Assembly: GCF_003313395.1 (NCBI RefSeq)
Contig: NZ_QNFZ01000168.1
Location: 1-46,816, forward strand
Direction: 5' to 3'
DNA: 46,816 bases
Source of the DNA: Nonomuraea lactucae
GTDB lineage: Bacteria; Actinomycetota; Actinomycetes; Streptosporangiales; Streptosporangiaceae
The position numbers and the translations under genes are program-made. Under the pieces are notes generated by a model. It was not told the origin of the DNA and searched no databases. It worked only from the letters and a program-made list of their open reading frames with translations. Numbering within the stretch: the first letter of the stretch is position 1; every line of letters starts with the position of its first letter. Below, one piece after another: positions 18,001 to 24,920 of the stretch.

Positions 18001-18268
18001 CCGTCATCTCGCTGTGGTAGATCAGAGCCGTGTCCTGGCCCCGGCCGACGCGCACATGCCGGTCGACGGCGTTGTAGCAGGTGTTCAGCCGCCCGCCGGG
18101 GAACCAGCGGCCATGGGGCGCGCCGTCACGGGCGTCCAGGGCACGGGTCGGGCGGCGCTCCCAGTCGATGTCCTCGGCAGCGCGCAGCCAGAAAGCGTCA
18201 GGCTCGGTGATGCTGGCCGAATGAGCGGTCGCGAGGGGGCGGTGGTGGTCGGTCCGGATGGTCGTCAT
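15032..18268 (-). CDS. Acyl-CoA synthetase (PrpE-like) fused to crotonyl-CoA carboxylase/reductase
   Basis: One uninterrupted 1078-residue frame from ATG 18268 (SD GAGGAAAGAG). Residues 1-630 are a propionyl-/acetyl-CoA synthetase: YTSGTTGRPKG at 248-258, NWWQTETGW at 395-403, and the acetylatable catalytic Lys596 in KTRSGKILR. Residues 655-1078 (424 aa) are an MDR reductase of the CCR type: NYNNVWAARG, HIGGSDASGIV, VWGGSGGLGTQATQLAAAAG, EHPGEATVP, CAGTTGYD and QKRFQGSH. Counting from Met655, Asn79 and His363 align with the CO2-pocket Asn81 and His365 reported for Kitasatospora CCR. CCRs convert crotonyl-CoA or acryloyl-CoA, CO2 and NADPH to ethylmalonyl-/methylmalonyl-CoA. Met655 has its own perfect SD, so the CCR may also be made separately. 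Last gene of the amide operon. Confidence 0.92.
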   Translation of the reverse strand: MTTIRTDHHRPLATAHSASITEPDAFWLRAAEDIDWERRPTRALDARDGAPHGRWFPGGRLNTCYNAVDRHVRVGRGQDTALIYHSEMTGERAGFSYLRLRDEVARVAGALRRLGVRRGDRVVIYMPMVPEAVFAMLACARIGAVHAVVFGGFAPPELAARIDDARPRVVVTASCGLEPSRVVEYHPLLEQALDRAEHQPRHCLVLQRSQATAQLRAPRDIDWDAVVPHADPVECVPVEATDPLYILYTSGTTGRPKGVVRDNGGHAVALRWSMSNIFDIRAGEVFWAASDVGWVVGHSYIVYGPLIAGAATVLYEGKPVGTPDAGTFWRVAREHGVAALFTAPTALRAIRQADPGASRLVDLPQLRTIFMAGERLDPDTYRWIRERVGKPVVDNWWQTETGWPIAANPIGLDRHPPKEGSVTRPMPGFDVSVLRGDGTPAGPGEQGAIVVKLPLPPGGLTTLHGDDDRFVKSYLTTFPGYYWTGDGGYIDEDGYLFVMGRTDDVINVAGHRLSTGAMEQVITTHPDIAECAVIAVPDPLKGHLPAAFVVTVADIRATEQDLAKDVIRLLREQIGPIASLKHVAVVDRLPKTRSGKILRATMRAIAAGEQYVTPATVEDPSALDEITGALARVSPPFGAPGETTAARPLTRRNVMPPAVHGSRKTVSNSSRTVPIGSLPPLGVVPERMYAQVVRQDRFGDPAQAFQVEEVDVPPIGPDEVLVAVMAAGVNYNNVWAARGYPVDVIALRRRRGESYDFHIGGSDASGIVYAVGSAVRGVEVGAHVVIHPGYWDADDPWTAAGKDPMLAPSARIWGYDTNFGSFAQFCRVQSHQILPKAEQLSWAESAAPTLVGTTAYRMLHGWEGNTVQPDDIVLVWGGSGGLGTQATQLAAAAGARAIAVVSDDRRGEYAMKYGAVGYVNRREFDHWGVPPRSDDADGQARWTAGARAFGKRLWEIAGERRDPAIVLEHPGEATVPTSIYLCRPGGMVVICAGTTGYDAVVDLRYHWTRQKRFQGSHGTNDDQARAYHDLVRAGTIDPCLGRTIAFHELPEAHAAMARGEDVFGNVVALVGAANGAQG
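16306..16319 (-). promoter_or_regulatory. Perfect internal Shine-Dalgarno before the CCR domain
   Basis: On the minus strand AAGGAGG (16319-16313) is followed by six bases and an in-frame ATG (16306-16304) at the start of the CCR domain (MPPAVHGS). This is the best ribosome binding site in the cluster and lies inside the fused frame. Confidence 0.8.
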
Positions 18269-18313
18269 CGGTCTCTTTCCTCGTTACGGAGATGCGTGCG
18301 ACCGCGAGGAAGG

Positions 18314-18342
18314 ACCGGCACCGGCGGCTCGCCGGTGCCGGT
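18314..18342 (-). terminator. Strong hairpin between amiE and the synthetase-CCR gene
   Basis: ACCGGCACCGGC (18314-18325) and GCCGGTGCCGGT (18331-18342) form a perfect 12-bp stem with loop GGCTC. It begins 10 bases after the amiE stop. No T-run follows. It may act as a partial terminator or as a 3' stability element that makes amiE mRNA more abundant than that of the downstream gene. Confidence 0.6.
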
Positions 18343-18351
18343 GCGCGCACG

Positions 18352-19389
18352 TCAAGAGGACGCGGAGTCCGCGGTCGGGAGCGAGCCCACGGGGCAGGCG
18401 GCCACACCGATGGTGTCGCGGGTGAACGCCTCGACGTTCTTCTGTGCCCGCTCCGGGTCGGTGACCCAGGTCCGGTAGAAGTCGAACGGGCATTCCGCGA
18501 CGCCCTTGTCGCCGTCGTTTCCGTCGTGGACGCCGGAGTATCCCCGGTGCAGCAGCTTGAACAGATGGTTGGTGGACTGGTCCTGGGCGCGGGCGTCGCG
18601 GATGGCGGACAAGGAGAGCTGGGCGTACTGGATGCCGTACTCCTCCGTGCCCGTCTCTCCGAGCGTCCGGCCGTCGAAGCCGATGATCGAGGAATGGCCG
18701 AAGTAGTAGTAGACGCCGTCGAAGCCTGCGGCGTTGGCGACGGCGACGTAGCTGTTGTTCGCCCACGCCATGGCCTTGGCCATGTTCACCGTCTGCTCCT
18801 GGGCGGGGTACATGTAGCCCTGGCAGCGGACGATCAGCTCGGCGCCCTTCATCGCGCAGTCACGCCAGATCTCGGGGTAGTTGCCGTCGTCGCAGATGAT
18901 CAGCGAGACCTTGAGGCCCTTGGGTCCCTCGGTGACGTGGGTGCCGTCGCCCGGGTACCAGCCCTCGATCGGGCACCAGGGCAGGATCTTGCGGTACTTC
19001 TGCACGATCTCGCCGCGGTCGTTCATGAGGATCAGGGTGTTGTACGGCGGTCTGTTCGGGTGGTCCTCGTGCCGCTCACCGGTGATCGAGAAGACCCCCC
19101 ACACGCCGGCCTCACGGCAGGCGGCGGCGAAGATCTCCGTCTCGGGCCCGGGGATGGTGGTCGCGGTCGCGTACATCTCCTCGCGGTCGTACATGATGCC
19201 GTGCAGGGAGTACTCCGGGAAGATCACCAGGTCCAGGCCGGGCAGGCCCTGCCTGATGCCGACGACCATGTCGGCGATCGTCCGCGCGTTCTCCATCACT
19301 TCGGGAGTGGTGTGGAGGCGGGGCATCTTGTAGTTGACCACCGCGACTCCGACGGTGTCAGGGCTGGACGTGATGTCACCGTGCCGCAT
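18352..19389 (-). CDS. amiE: AmiE: aliphatic amidase
   Basis: The protein is 345 residues from ATG 19389, preceded by GAAGGAG at good spacing. It is a nitrilase-superfamily aliphatic amidase. The catalytic residues fall at Glu59 (FPEY), Lys134 (KYRKILPW), Glu142 (PIEGW) and Cys166 (LIICDDG), the same numbers as in Pseudomonas AmiE, and the total length is nearly the same (346 in that enzyme). AmiE hydrolyses acetamide, propionamide and acrylamide to the acid plus ammonia in the cytoplasm. Formamidase (AmiF) is a close relative, but the match to AmiE is strong. It is preceded by an AmiS remnant and followed by the synthetase-CCR gene, suggesting that the released acid is activated by the neighbour. 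Confidence 0.96.
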   Translation of the reverse strand: MRHGDITSSPDTVGVAVVNYKMPRLHTTPEVMENARTIADMVVGIRQGLPGLDLVIFPEYSLHGIMYDREEMYATATTIPGPETEIFAAACREAGVWGVFSITGERHEDHPNRPPYNTLILMNDRGEIVQKYRKILPWCPIEGWYPGDGTHVTEGPKGLKVSLIICDDGNYPEIWRDCAMKGAELIVRCQGYMYPAQEQTVNMAKAMAWANNSYVAVANAAGFDGVYYYFGHSSIIGFDGRTLGETGTEEYGIQYAQLSLSAIRDARAQDQSTNHLFKLLHRGYSGVHDGNDGDKGVAECPFDFYRTWVTDPERAQKNVEAFTRDTIGVAACPVGSLPTADSASS

Positions 19390-19439
19390 GGCGGGCTCCT
19401 TCAGGTTGTGGTGATCTACGGTGGTGCGGGAGCTTGCGA

Positions 19440-19666
19440 TCAGGTGGTGAACGATGCCAGCCGGGCCTCCCTCTCCTGGGCAGGTGTCCTGAAACCGAGG
19501 AGAGCGGCCAGGGCGAGCAGGCCCACGCAGGTCGCGGCGATCGGGCCAGGCCGGCGTAGACGACGGCGGCCCCTGCCACGAACAGCGAGAACCAGCCCAC
19601 GCCCTCCGGTTCGAGCCGCACCAGGGTGGCCCCTGCGTAGAGCAGACCGACGTTGAGCATGGTCAT
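19440..19666 (-). pseudogene. Decayed amide/urea channel gene (AmiS/UreI family)
   Basis: A good ribosome binding site (GAAGGGGG) precedes ATG 19660/19666, and the first residues [13 protein letters not shown] match the AmiS/UreI N-terminus. The frame then jumps straight to [24 protein letters not shown], which in full-length members lies after three or so transmembrane helices, so about 70 residues are missing. A further frame change follows; the remaining hydrophobic piece ([13 protein letters not shown], other frame) is unassigned and may be the end of another permease. AmiS/UreI proteins are six-helix channels for short amides or urea and have about 170-200 residues. This remnant cannot form a channel. 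Confidence 0.75.
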
Positions 19667-19705
19667 CCCCCTTCGGCCCGCTCACGGGCCTGCCGCAACT
19701 ACAAC

Positions 19706-19726
19706 CATCTGGATTTATTCCAGATG
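19706..19726. promoter_or_regulatory. Palindromic operator (probable MarR site) upstream of amiS/amiE
   Basis: CATCTGGA (19706-19713) and TCCAGATG (19719-19726) are perfect 8-bp inverted arms with a 5-base centre, in an AT-rich island between the amiC-like gene and amiS. The 13-mer TTTCATCTGGAAT, read on the minus strand here (19729-19717), recurs on the plus strand at 20915-20927 in the marR intergenic region. Confidence 0.65.
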
Positions 19727-19796
19727 AAAGTAATGTGGCGCGGGAGTGTCCTCACTGTCAAGACGTGGGCGAGAAACTTTCAGTGGGCCCGGACGC

Positions 19797-20873
19797 TCAG
19801 AGACACGCGATCACGTCGAAGTCGTAGCCGTCGGCGACCGCGAGATGCACGCTCTGCGCGGCCTGCCGGCCGCGGAACTCCACGGTTCCCCGCGGTCCGT
19901 GGTAAGCGACACGGTCGACGACGCTGTCCAGCGCGTCCGGCTGGAGCGACCCGGCGCGGCGAGCGAGCTGGGCCAGCGTCTTCAGGCCCTCGTAGCAGGA
20001 CTCCGCGGCGACGTTCAGCGCCGGCGCCGTCGGACCGTGCAGGCCCACATACCTGCCGAGCAGGTCCATGGTGTCGGCGTTGGCAAGAGAGCGGAAGTAT
20101 GCGGCCGCGGTGAACAGGTTCCTCGTGGCCGCGAGCCCGCTGGCCATGAGCATGTTCTCCTCCAGCATGACGCTGAAGCGGACGAGCTTCTCGTGCAGCC
20201 CGCGCCTGGCGAACACCCTGTTGAACTCGGCCGCGTCCTGTCCCACCAGGAGCATCAGCACGCCGTCGCAGCCGGACTGCTCGATCAGCGGGATCGCCCG
20301 GGCCGTCCGGCCCGATCCGAGCCCGACGAAGCATTCGCCCACGATTCGCAGGCCGAGCTCCTCGGCGAAGCGCGCCACGGCGCGCGCGGTGCCGCGCGGC
20401 CACACATAGTCATTGCCGACGATGAACCACCGTTTGGCGCCGATGTTGTCCCGCAGCCACCCCAGCGCCGGCCGGATCTGCAGACGGGGGATCTCGCCGG
20501 TGCACAGTGGCCCGCTACCCGCCGCACCGCCCTCGTGCAAGGCCGTGTACACGTAGGGCACCCGGTCGGCGAGGACCGGCGCGACGGCGTCACGCACCGA
20601 GGAGATGTGCCACCCGCTCACCGCGTCCACCGCGCCCGCGGCCACCAGGCGACGCAGCACGGCCGCCACGGCCTGCGGCTCCGCCCCTCCGTCGACGATC
20701 TCGGCGACCACCTGCCTCCCGATGATGCCGTCCGCGCTGTTGAACTCGTGCAGCGCGAGCTCGGTGACGGCCTGACAGGAGGGCCCGAGGAGACCGGCCG
20801 GACCTTGCAACGGGATCACCATCGCGATGCGCAGGATACCCGCCTCTGCCCGTGCCGCCGCGTCTGTCGCCAT
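19797..20873 (-). CDS. AmiC-like amide-binding sensor / substrate-binding protein without signal peptide
   Basis: ATG 20873 is chosen, with CGGAG five bases upstream; the longer open frame runs antisense through marR. The 358-residue protein has the periplasmic-binding-protein type I fold of the branched-chain amino acid/amide family: IAMVIPLQGPAGLLGPSC, VVAEIVDGGAEPQAVAAVLRR and YVWPRGTARAVARFAEELG. The N-terminus (MATDAAARAEAGILRIAMVI) is not a signal peptide, so it is probably cytoplasmic, like Pseudomonas AmiC, which senses amides and holds the antiterminator AmiR. No AmiR (ANTAR) gene and no ABC transporter are adjacent; a divergent MarR gene is. It is probably the cluster's amide sensor, though binding-protein relatives also fit. 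Confidence 0.85.
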   Translation of the reverse strand: MATDAAARAEAGILRIAMVIPLQGPAGLLGPSCQAVTELALHEFNSADGIIGRQVVAEIVDGGAEPQAVAAVLRRLVAAGAVDAVSGWHISSVRDAVAPVLADRVPYVYTALHEGGAAGSGPLCTGEIPRLQIRPALGWLRDNIGAKRWFIVGNDYVWPRGTARAVARFAEELGLRIVGECFVGLGSGRTARAIPLIEQSGCDGVLMLLVGQDAAEFNRVFARRGLHEKLVRFSVMLEENMLMASGLAATRNLFTAAAYFRSLANADTMDLLGRYVGLHGPTAPALNVAAESCYEGLKTLAQLARRAGSLQPDALDSVVDRVAYHGPRGTVEFRGRQAAQSVHLAVADGYDFDVIACL

Positions 20874-20917
20874 GTCGGCTCCGGTGGGTTGCGGAACGAG
20901 AGTAGTTGATATATTTT

Positions 20918-20938
20918 CATCTGGAATTGTCTCAGAAG
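20918..20938. promoter_or_regulatory. Second CATCTGGA operator in the amiC-marR intergenic region
   Basis: CATCTGGA (20918-20925) is followed after five bases by CTCAGAAG (20931-20938), which matches TCCAGATG at five of eight positions, the same spacing as the site at 19706. It sits in an AT-rich stretch (TTGATATATTTT) between the divergent starts, placed to repress both genes. Confidence 0.55.
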
Positions 20939-20964
20939 GAAGTTTGACCCGCAAGGGGGCCCGG

Positions 20965-21417
20965 ATGGGAGACGCAGGCATCGACGGCTCGTCATCCGCG
21001 GGCGCCTTCATCGTGGCGGCCCGCAGGGCCACCTCACTCGTGGAGCGGGTGGTCAAACCCGAGGGGCTCACCGTCGACCAGTGGCTCACCCTGGAGGCGC
21101 TGGCCGATGCCGGGCCGCTGACCATGTCCGACCTGGCGTCCCGGACCATGGTGACCGGCCCGACGCTGACCCGGGTCATCGACCGGCTGGTGGCCACCGC
21201 TCTGGCCTACCGGGAGGTCGACGCCTACGACCGGCGGCGGGTTCTGGTCCATCTCAGTACGCGGGGCCGGTCGGCGTACCAGCGTGTCAGCGCCGGGCTC
21301 ACCGACATCGAGGACGACGTGCTGGCCCAGCTGGACGAAGTCACCACGACGCTCGTCCGGAGGGGCCGGATCGACCACGGTTCGTCGTCCGGCGACTCGA
21401 CCGTACACACCCGCTGA
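20965..21417 (+). CDS. MarR-family transcriptional regulator
   Basis: ATG 20965 with AAGGGGG upstream gives 150 residues; a TTG at 20944 with GAAGGA is an alternative. The winged helix is clear: GLTVDQWLTLEALADAGPLT, SDLASRTMVTGPTLTRVIDRL (recognition region) and VDAYDRRRVLVHLSTRGRSA (wing with conserved DRR). The gene is divergent from the amiC-like gene and shares with amiS/amiE an inverted-repeat motif, so it is the likely repressor of the amide cluster, released by an amide, acid or acyl-CoA ligand. The last 20 residues are polar and not part of the fold. Confidence 0.9.
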   Translation: MGDAGIDGSSSAGAFIVAARRATSLVERVVKPEGLTVDQWLTLEALADAGPLTMSDLASRTMVTGPTLTRVIDRLVATALAYREVDAYDRRRVLVHLSTRGRSAYQRVSAGLTDIEDDVLAQLDEVTTTLVRRGRIDHGSSSGDSTVHTR

Positions 21418-21559
21418 CTGACGCCGCCCGCCACGTCTCCCGCGCTCGGTAGAGCCGCAAGGCCGCCGCGCCCGCTCAGGAGACGTCCACCATCGGGGCC
21501 CTCGCATGCCGATCCACGGGCCACGACGATCATGCCGGCCTGCCCACCGAGGAGCACCA

Positions 21560-23011
21560 GTGAAGATTTCAGAGTACGTGACCTTTGACGCGGTCGGCCT
21601 CGCGGACCTGGTCGCCCGGGGTGAAGTGACACCCGCCGAGCTGGAGGCGGTGGCGCTGGCGGCGGCACAGGCGGTCAACGGCCAGATCAACGCCATCGTG
21701 GAAACATGGCCCGGCGAGGACGCCCCGGTCCCGGGCAGCACACCGCTGGCCGGAGTGCCCTTCCTGATCAAGGATCTCGGGGTGACCATGGCCGGCAAAC
21801 GCGTCGAACTGGGCAGCCGGCTCGCGGCCGGGAATGTCGCCCAGGCCGACTCGTCGCTGATGAGGCGCTTCCGTGCCGCCGGGCTCGTGACGTTCGGGCG
21901 CACCGCGACACCGGAGATGGCCTACAGCATCACCACCGAACCCGTCCTGTACGGAACGACCCGCAACCCCTGGGACCTGCGGCGCAGTGCGGGCGGCTCC
22001 AGCGGCGGCGCGGGTGCCGCCGTCGCCGCCGGAGTGGTCCCGATCGCCCACGCCACCGACGCCGCGGGCTCGATCCGGGTTCCCGCCGCCTACAACGGCC
22101 TGTTCGGGCTGAAGCCCACACGCGGTCGCGTCTCCATGGGGCCCGACCTGGACGAGATCTTCAACGGCCTGGCGGTGCAGGGCTGCCTGAGCCGAACGGT
22201 GCGGGACAGCGCGGCGGTGCTCGACCAGATCCGCGGCCCGGAACCGGGTGACCCCTACTTCGCCACCGAGCCCTCCCGGCCGTACCTGGAGGAGGTCACC
22301 CGCGACCCGGGCTCCCTGCGGATCGGCCTCGTCGTGCGGCCCTGGGGCGGACGACCCACGACCGCCCCCGTGGCCGACGCCGTGAAACGTGCGGCGCACC
22401 TGCTCGAATCCCTGGGCCATCGGGTGGAGGAGGCCGAGGTCGACCTCGGAGTCGGCTGGGAGGAGTTCGTCCTGGCCAACGCCCGCCTGTGGACGGCCAA
22501 CCTGACGGACTGGCTTGACGGCCTGGCCGCCGCCTTCGGCCGACCCCTGGACGACTCCACCCTCGAACCGGTGAACCTGACCAGTTACGCCTACGGGCAG
22601 CAGGTCAGCGGCACCCAGTTCGTCAGCGCGCTCGCGGTGCGCAACGCGGTCGCCCGGAGCCTGGCACGATGCTTCGGCGCCTACGACGTGCTGCTCACCC
22701 CGACCCTGCCCGAGCTTCCGGTGCCTCTCGGCACCTACGCGGAGGGCGTCGAGGCACTGGACGGCCTTGGCTGGCTGAACCGGCTGTTCGACCGCTCACC
22801 GTTCACCGCGGCGTTCAACGTGGCGGGCACGCCGGCCATGTCCGTGCCCCTGGCCTGGGACCACGAGACCGGACTCCCCATCGGGGTGCAGTTCGCCGCC
22901 GGTTACGGGCTCGAAGACCGCCTGTTCCGCCTGGCCGGACAGCTCGAACAGGCGAGTCCGTGGATCGGTCGCACCCCCGCGGTGTGGGCGGGCGACCACG
23001 AGACCGTGTGA
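21560..23011 (+). CDS. Amidase signature (AS) family amidase
   Basis: GTG 21560 with GAGGAG upstream gives 483 residues. The Ser-cisSer-Lys triad is present: Lys71 in FLIKDLG, Ser147/148 in [10 protein letters not shown], nucleophile Ser171 in [11 protein letters not shown]-terminal [10 protein letters not shown] and PIGVQFAA are also typical. AS amidases hydrolyse a wide range of amides and are unrelated to AmiE. The gene lies 142 bases after marR on the same strand, possibly co-transcribed with it, so it probably supplies carboxylic acids from larger amides to the same pathway. No CATCTGGA motif is visible directly upstream. Confidence 0.92.
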   Translation: MKISEYVTFDAVGLADLVARGEVTPAELEAVALAAAQAVNGQINAIVETWPGEDAPVPGSTPLAGVPFLIKDLGVTMAGKRVELGSRLAAGNVAQADSSLMRRFRAAGLVTFGRTATPEMAYSITTEPVLYGTTRNPWDLRRSAGGSSGGAGAAVAAGVVPIAHATDAAGSIRVPAAYNGLFGLKPTRGRVSMGPDLDEIFNGLAVQGCLSRTVRDSAAVLDQIRGPEPGDPYFATEPSRPYLEEVTRDPGSLRIGLVVRPWGGRPTTAPVADAVKRAAHLLESLGHRVEEAEVDLGVGWEEFVLANARLWTANLTDWLDGLAAAFGRPLDDSTLEPVNLTSYAYGQQVSGTQFVSALAVRNAVARSLARCFGAYDVLLTPTLPELPVPLGTYAEGVEALDGLGWLNRLFDRSPFTAAFNVAGTPAMSVPLAWDHETGLPIGVQFAAGYGLEDRLFRLAGQLEQASPWIGRTPAVWAGDHETV

Positions 23012-23028
23012 GACCCCCGCGGCTCACG

Positions 23029-23868
23029 TCAGGGGCCGAATGCGGCGGCGTTCTCCCGGACCCACTGCGCGAAGGTGCGGGCCGGCCTCCCGGTGACCTG
23101 CTCCACGGTGGGCAGCACGGAGTCCCCCGCGATCGGCGGGTCGGTCCGCATCTTCAGGAAGAACTCGACGTCCTCGCCGGAGTAGCCGGCCTCGCGCCAC
23201 TGGGCGACGATCTCGTCCTGGGTGAGCTCGACGTAGCGCACCTCGCGGCCGAGGACCTCGCCGATGGTGCGGACCTTCTCCGGCGGGGTCAGCGCCTCCG
23301 GACCGGTCAACCAGTATTCCCGGCCGGCGTGGCCGTCGCCGGTGAGCGCCGCCGCGGCCACCGCGGCGATGTCGGCCTCATGGATCATGGCGCTGCGGGC
23401 CTCCGGGAACGCCTCCCGGACGACCCCCTCGGTCCGTACGGACTCGGCCCACTCCAGGGCGTTGGACATGAACTCGACCGGCGCCAGATGGGTCCACTCC
23501 AGGCCGCCGGCCTCGACGGCGTGCTCAAGCGGGCTCTTGGCCACGTCGCCCTTGAGCACCGTCACCCTGCGCACCCCGGCCCGGCTCGCCAGGTCGACGA
23601 TCTCCTCGCCGTTGGTCAGCGGTGCGTAGTCCTCCCCGTCGAAGCTGATCAGGTGCGCGGCCGAGGCGCCGGTGAACGCGGCTGCGAGGCTGGAGGCGTC
23701 GGCCAGGTTCCCGGCGACCGCCTCGGCCCCGGCCGGGAGGTCGGCCCTGACCGGGTCGCGGGTGAGGGCGCGGACCCGGTGCCCGGCGGCGAGGAGCTGT
23801 TCGACCAGGGAGCGGCCGACGTTGCCGGTGGCGCCCGCGACAAGGATGATCTTGGAATCGTGTGTCAT
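23029..23868 (-). CDS. NmrA-like NAD(P)-binding oxidoreductase
   Basis: The protein is 279 residues from ATG 23868. The N-terminal Rossmann motif VAGATGNVGRSLVEQLLAAG (GxxGxxG) and the pattern GNLADASSLAAAFTGA define an atypical SDR of the NmrA/QOR2 group, which lacks the catalytic Tyr-Lys and often senses NADP(H) or reduces quinones. The C-terminal half (EVRYVELTQDEIVAQWREAG, then PARTFAQWVRENAAAF) is typical of the actinobacterial branch. The gene is divergent from the WYL regulator, which probably controls it. Confidence 0.88.
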   Translation of the reverse strand: MTHDSKIILVAGATGNVGRSLVEQLLAAGHRVRALTRDPVRADLPAGAEAVAGNLADASSLAAAFTGASAAHLISFDGEDYAPLTNGEEIVDLASRAGVRRVTVLKGDVAKSPLEHAVEAGGLEWTHLAPVEFMSNALEWAESVRTEGVVREAFPEARSAMIHEADIAAVAAAALTGDGHAGREYWLTGPEALTPPEKVRTIGEVLGREVRYVELTQDEIVAQWREAGYSGEDVEFFLKMRTDPPIAGDSVLPTVEQVTGRPARTFAQWVRENAAAFGP

Positions 23869-23930
23869 GGCGGAGACGTTAGGAGCGATCGCGGTCGATT
23901 CCTGTCCGCGGCGGGTGGGAGAGTCGTCCC

Positions 23931-24920
23931 GTGTTGGAGACCTCGGCCCGGCTGCTCCGCCTGCTGGGCCTGCTGCAGGCGCATCGCCACTGGTCGGGGA
24001 CCGAGCTGGCCGAGCGGCTCGCCGTGAGCTCGCGGACCGTGCGGCGCGACGTCGACAGGCTGCGGCTGCTGGGCTACCCCATCGAGGCGACCGGCGGCGT
24101 GGGCGGTGGCTACCGGCTGGGCGTCGGCGGCTCGCTGCCGCCGCTGCTGCTGGACGACGAGGAGGCGGTCGCGGTGGCGGTCGGGCTGCGCACCGCGGCC
24201 GGCGGCGCCGTCACCGGGATCGCCGAGACGTCCGTGCGGGCGCTCGCCAAGCTGGACCAGGTACTGCCCTCGCGGCTGCGCCGGCAGGTGGCCACGCTCA
24301 ACTCTGCCGTGGTCACCATGCCCGCGCTCGGCCCCACGGTCGACGCCTCGCTGCTGGCCGCCGTCGCCGCGTCGGTGCGCGATCGCGAGCGGCTGCGGTT
24401 CGACTACGTCGCGCATGACGGCTCGTCCGGCGTCCGGGACGTGGAGCCGTACCGGCTGGTCACCAGCGGCCGGCGCTGGTATCTCTTCGGCTGGGACACC
24501 GCGCGGTCGGACTGGCGGACGTTCCGGGCCGACAGGATGTCCCTGCGCGTCCCGGCCGGCCCCCGCTTCACCCCGAGGCCGCTGCCCGCCGACGACCTGG
24601 CCCACTACCTCACCGTGGCCACCACCACGAGCCCGCACCGCTACCAGGCGGTGCTCACCATGTACGGCTCGGCGCGGGAGGTGGCCGACGAGGTGCCGCC
24701 CACCCTGGGCACGGTCGAGCCCGTCGACGACGGCAGGTGCACCCTGCGCATCGGCTCCGACAGCCTCGACCAGCTCGCGGTCTGGGTGGCCGCGTTCGGC
24801 TTCGAGTTCGACGTCCGCGAGCCGCCCGAGCTGGTGGAGCACCTCCGTACGCTGACCGCCCGCCTCCAGCGGGCGGCGTGGCCGTCGCGGGACGGCCACC
24901 GGAACCGGCTACCGGGTTGA
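23931..24920 (+). CDS. YafY-type HTH/WYL-domain transcriptional regulator
   Basis: The protein is 329 residues from GTG 23931. Residues 1-60 are a DeoR-like winged helix (LAERLAVSSRTVRRDVDRLR, then GGVGGGYRLG). The WYL domain follows around residues 140-210, with the family tripeptide in GRRWYLFGWD. WYL proteins bind small ligands or nucleic acids. The gene is divergent from the NmrA-like gene (62 bases apart), the usual arrangement for this regulator-target pair. The last 12 bases overlap the convergent ABC exporter gene. Confidence 0.9.
   Translation: MLETSARLLRLLGLLQAHRHWSGTELAERLAVSSRTVRRDVDRLRLLGYPIEATGGVGGGYRLGVGGSLPPLLLDDEEAVAVAVGLRTAAGGAVTGIAETSVRALAKLDQVLPSRLRRQVATLNSAVVTMPALGPTVDASLLAAVAASVRDRERLRFDYVAHDGSSGVRDVEPYRLVTSGRRWYLFGWDTARSDWRTFRADRMSLRVPAGPRFTPRPLPADDLAHYLTVATTTSPHRYQAVLTMYGSAREVADEVPPTLGTVEPVDDGRCTLRIGSDSLDQLAVWVAAFGFEFDVREPPELVEHLRTLTARLQRAAWPSRDGHRNRLPG

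Noticed and set aside
20827-20964. Longer N-terminus for the MarR gene
   Set aside because: It would run antisense across the start of the amiC-like gene and over the operator; ATG 20965 has its own ribosome binding site.
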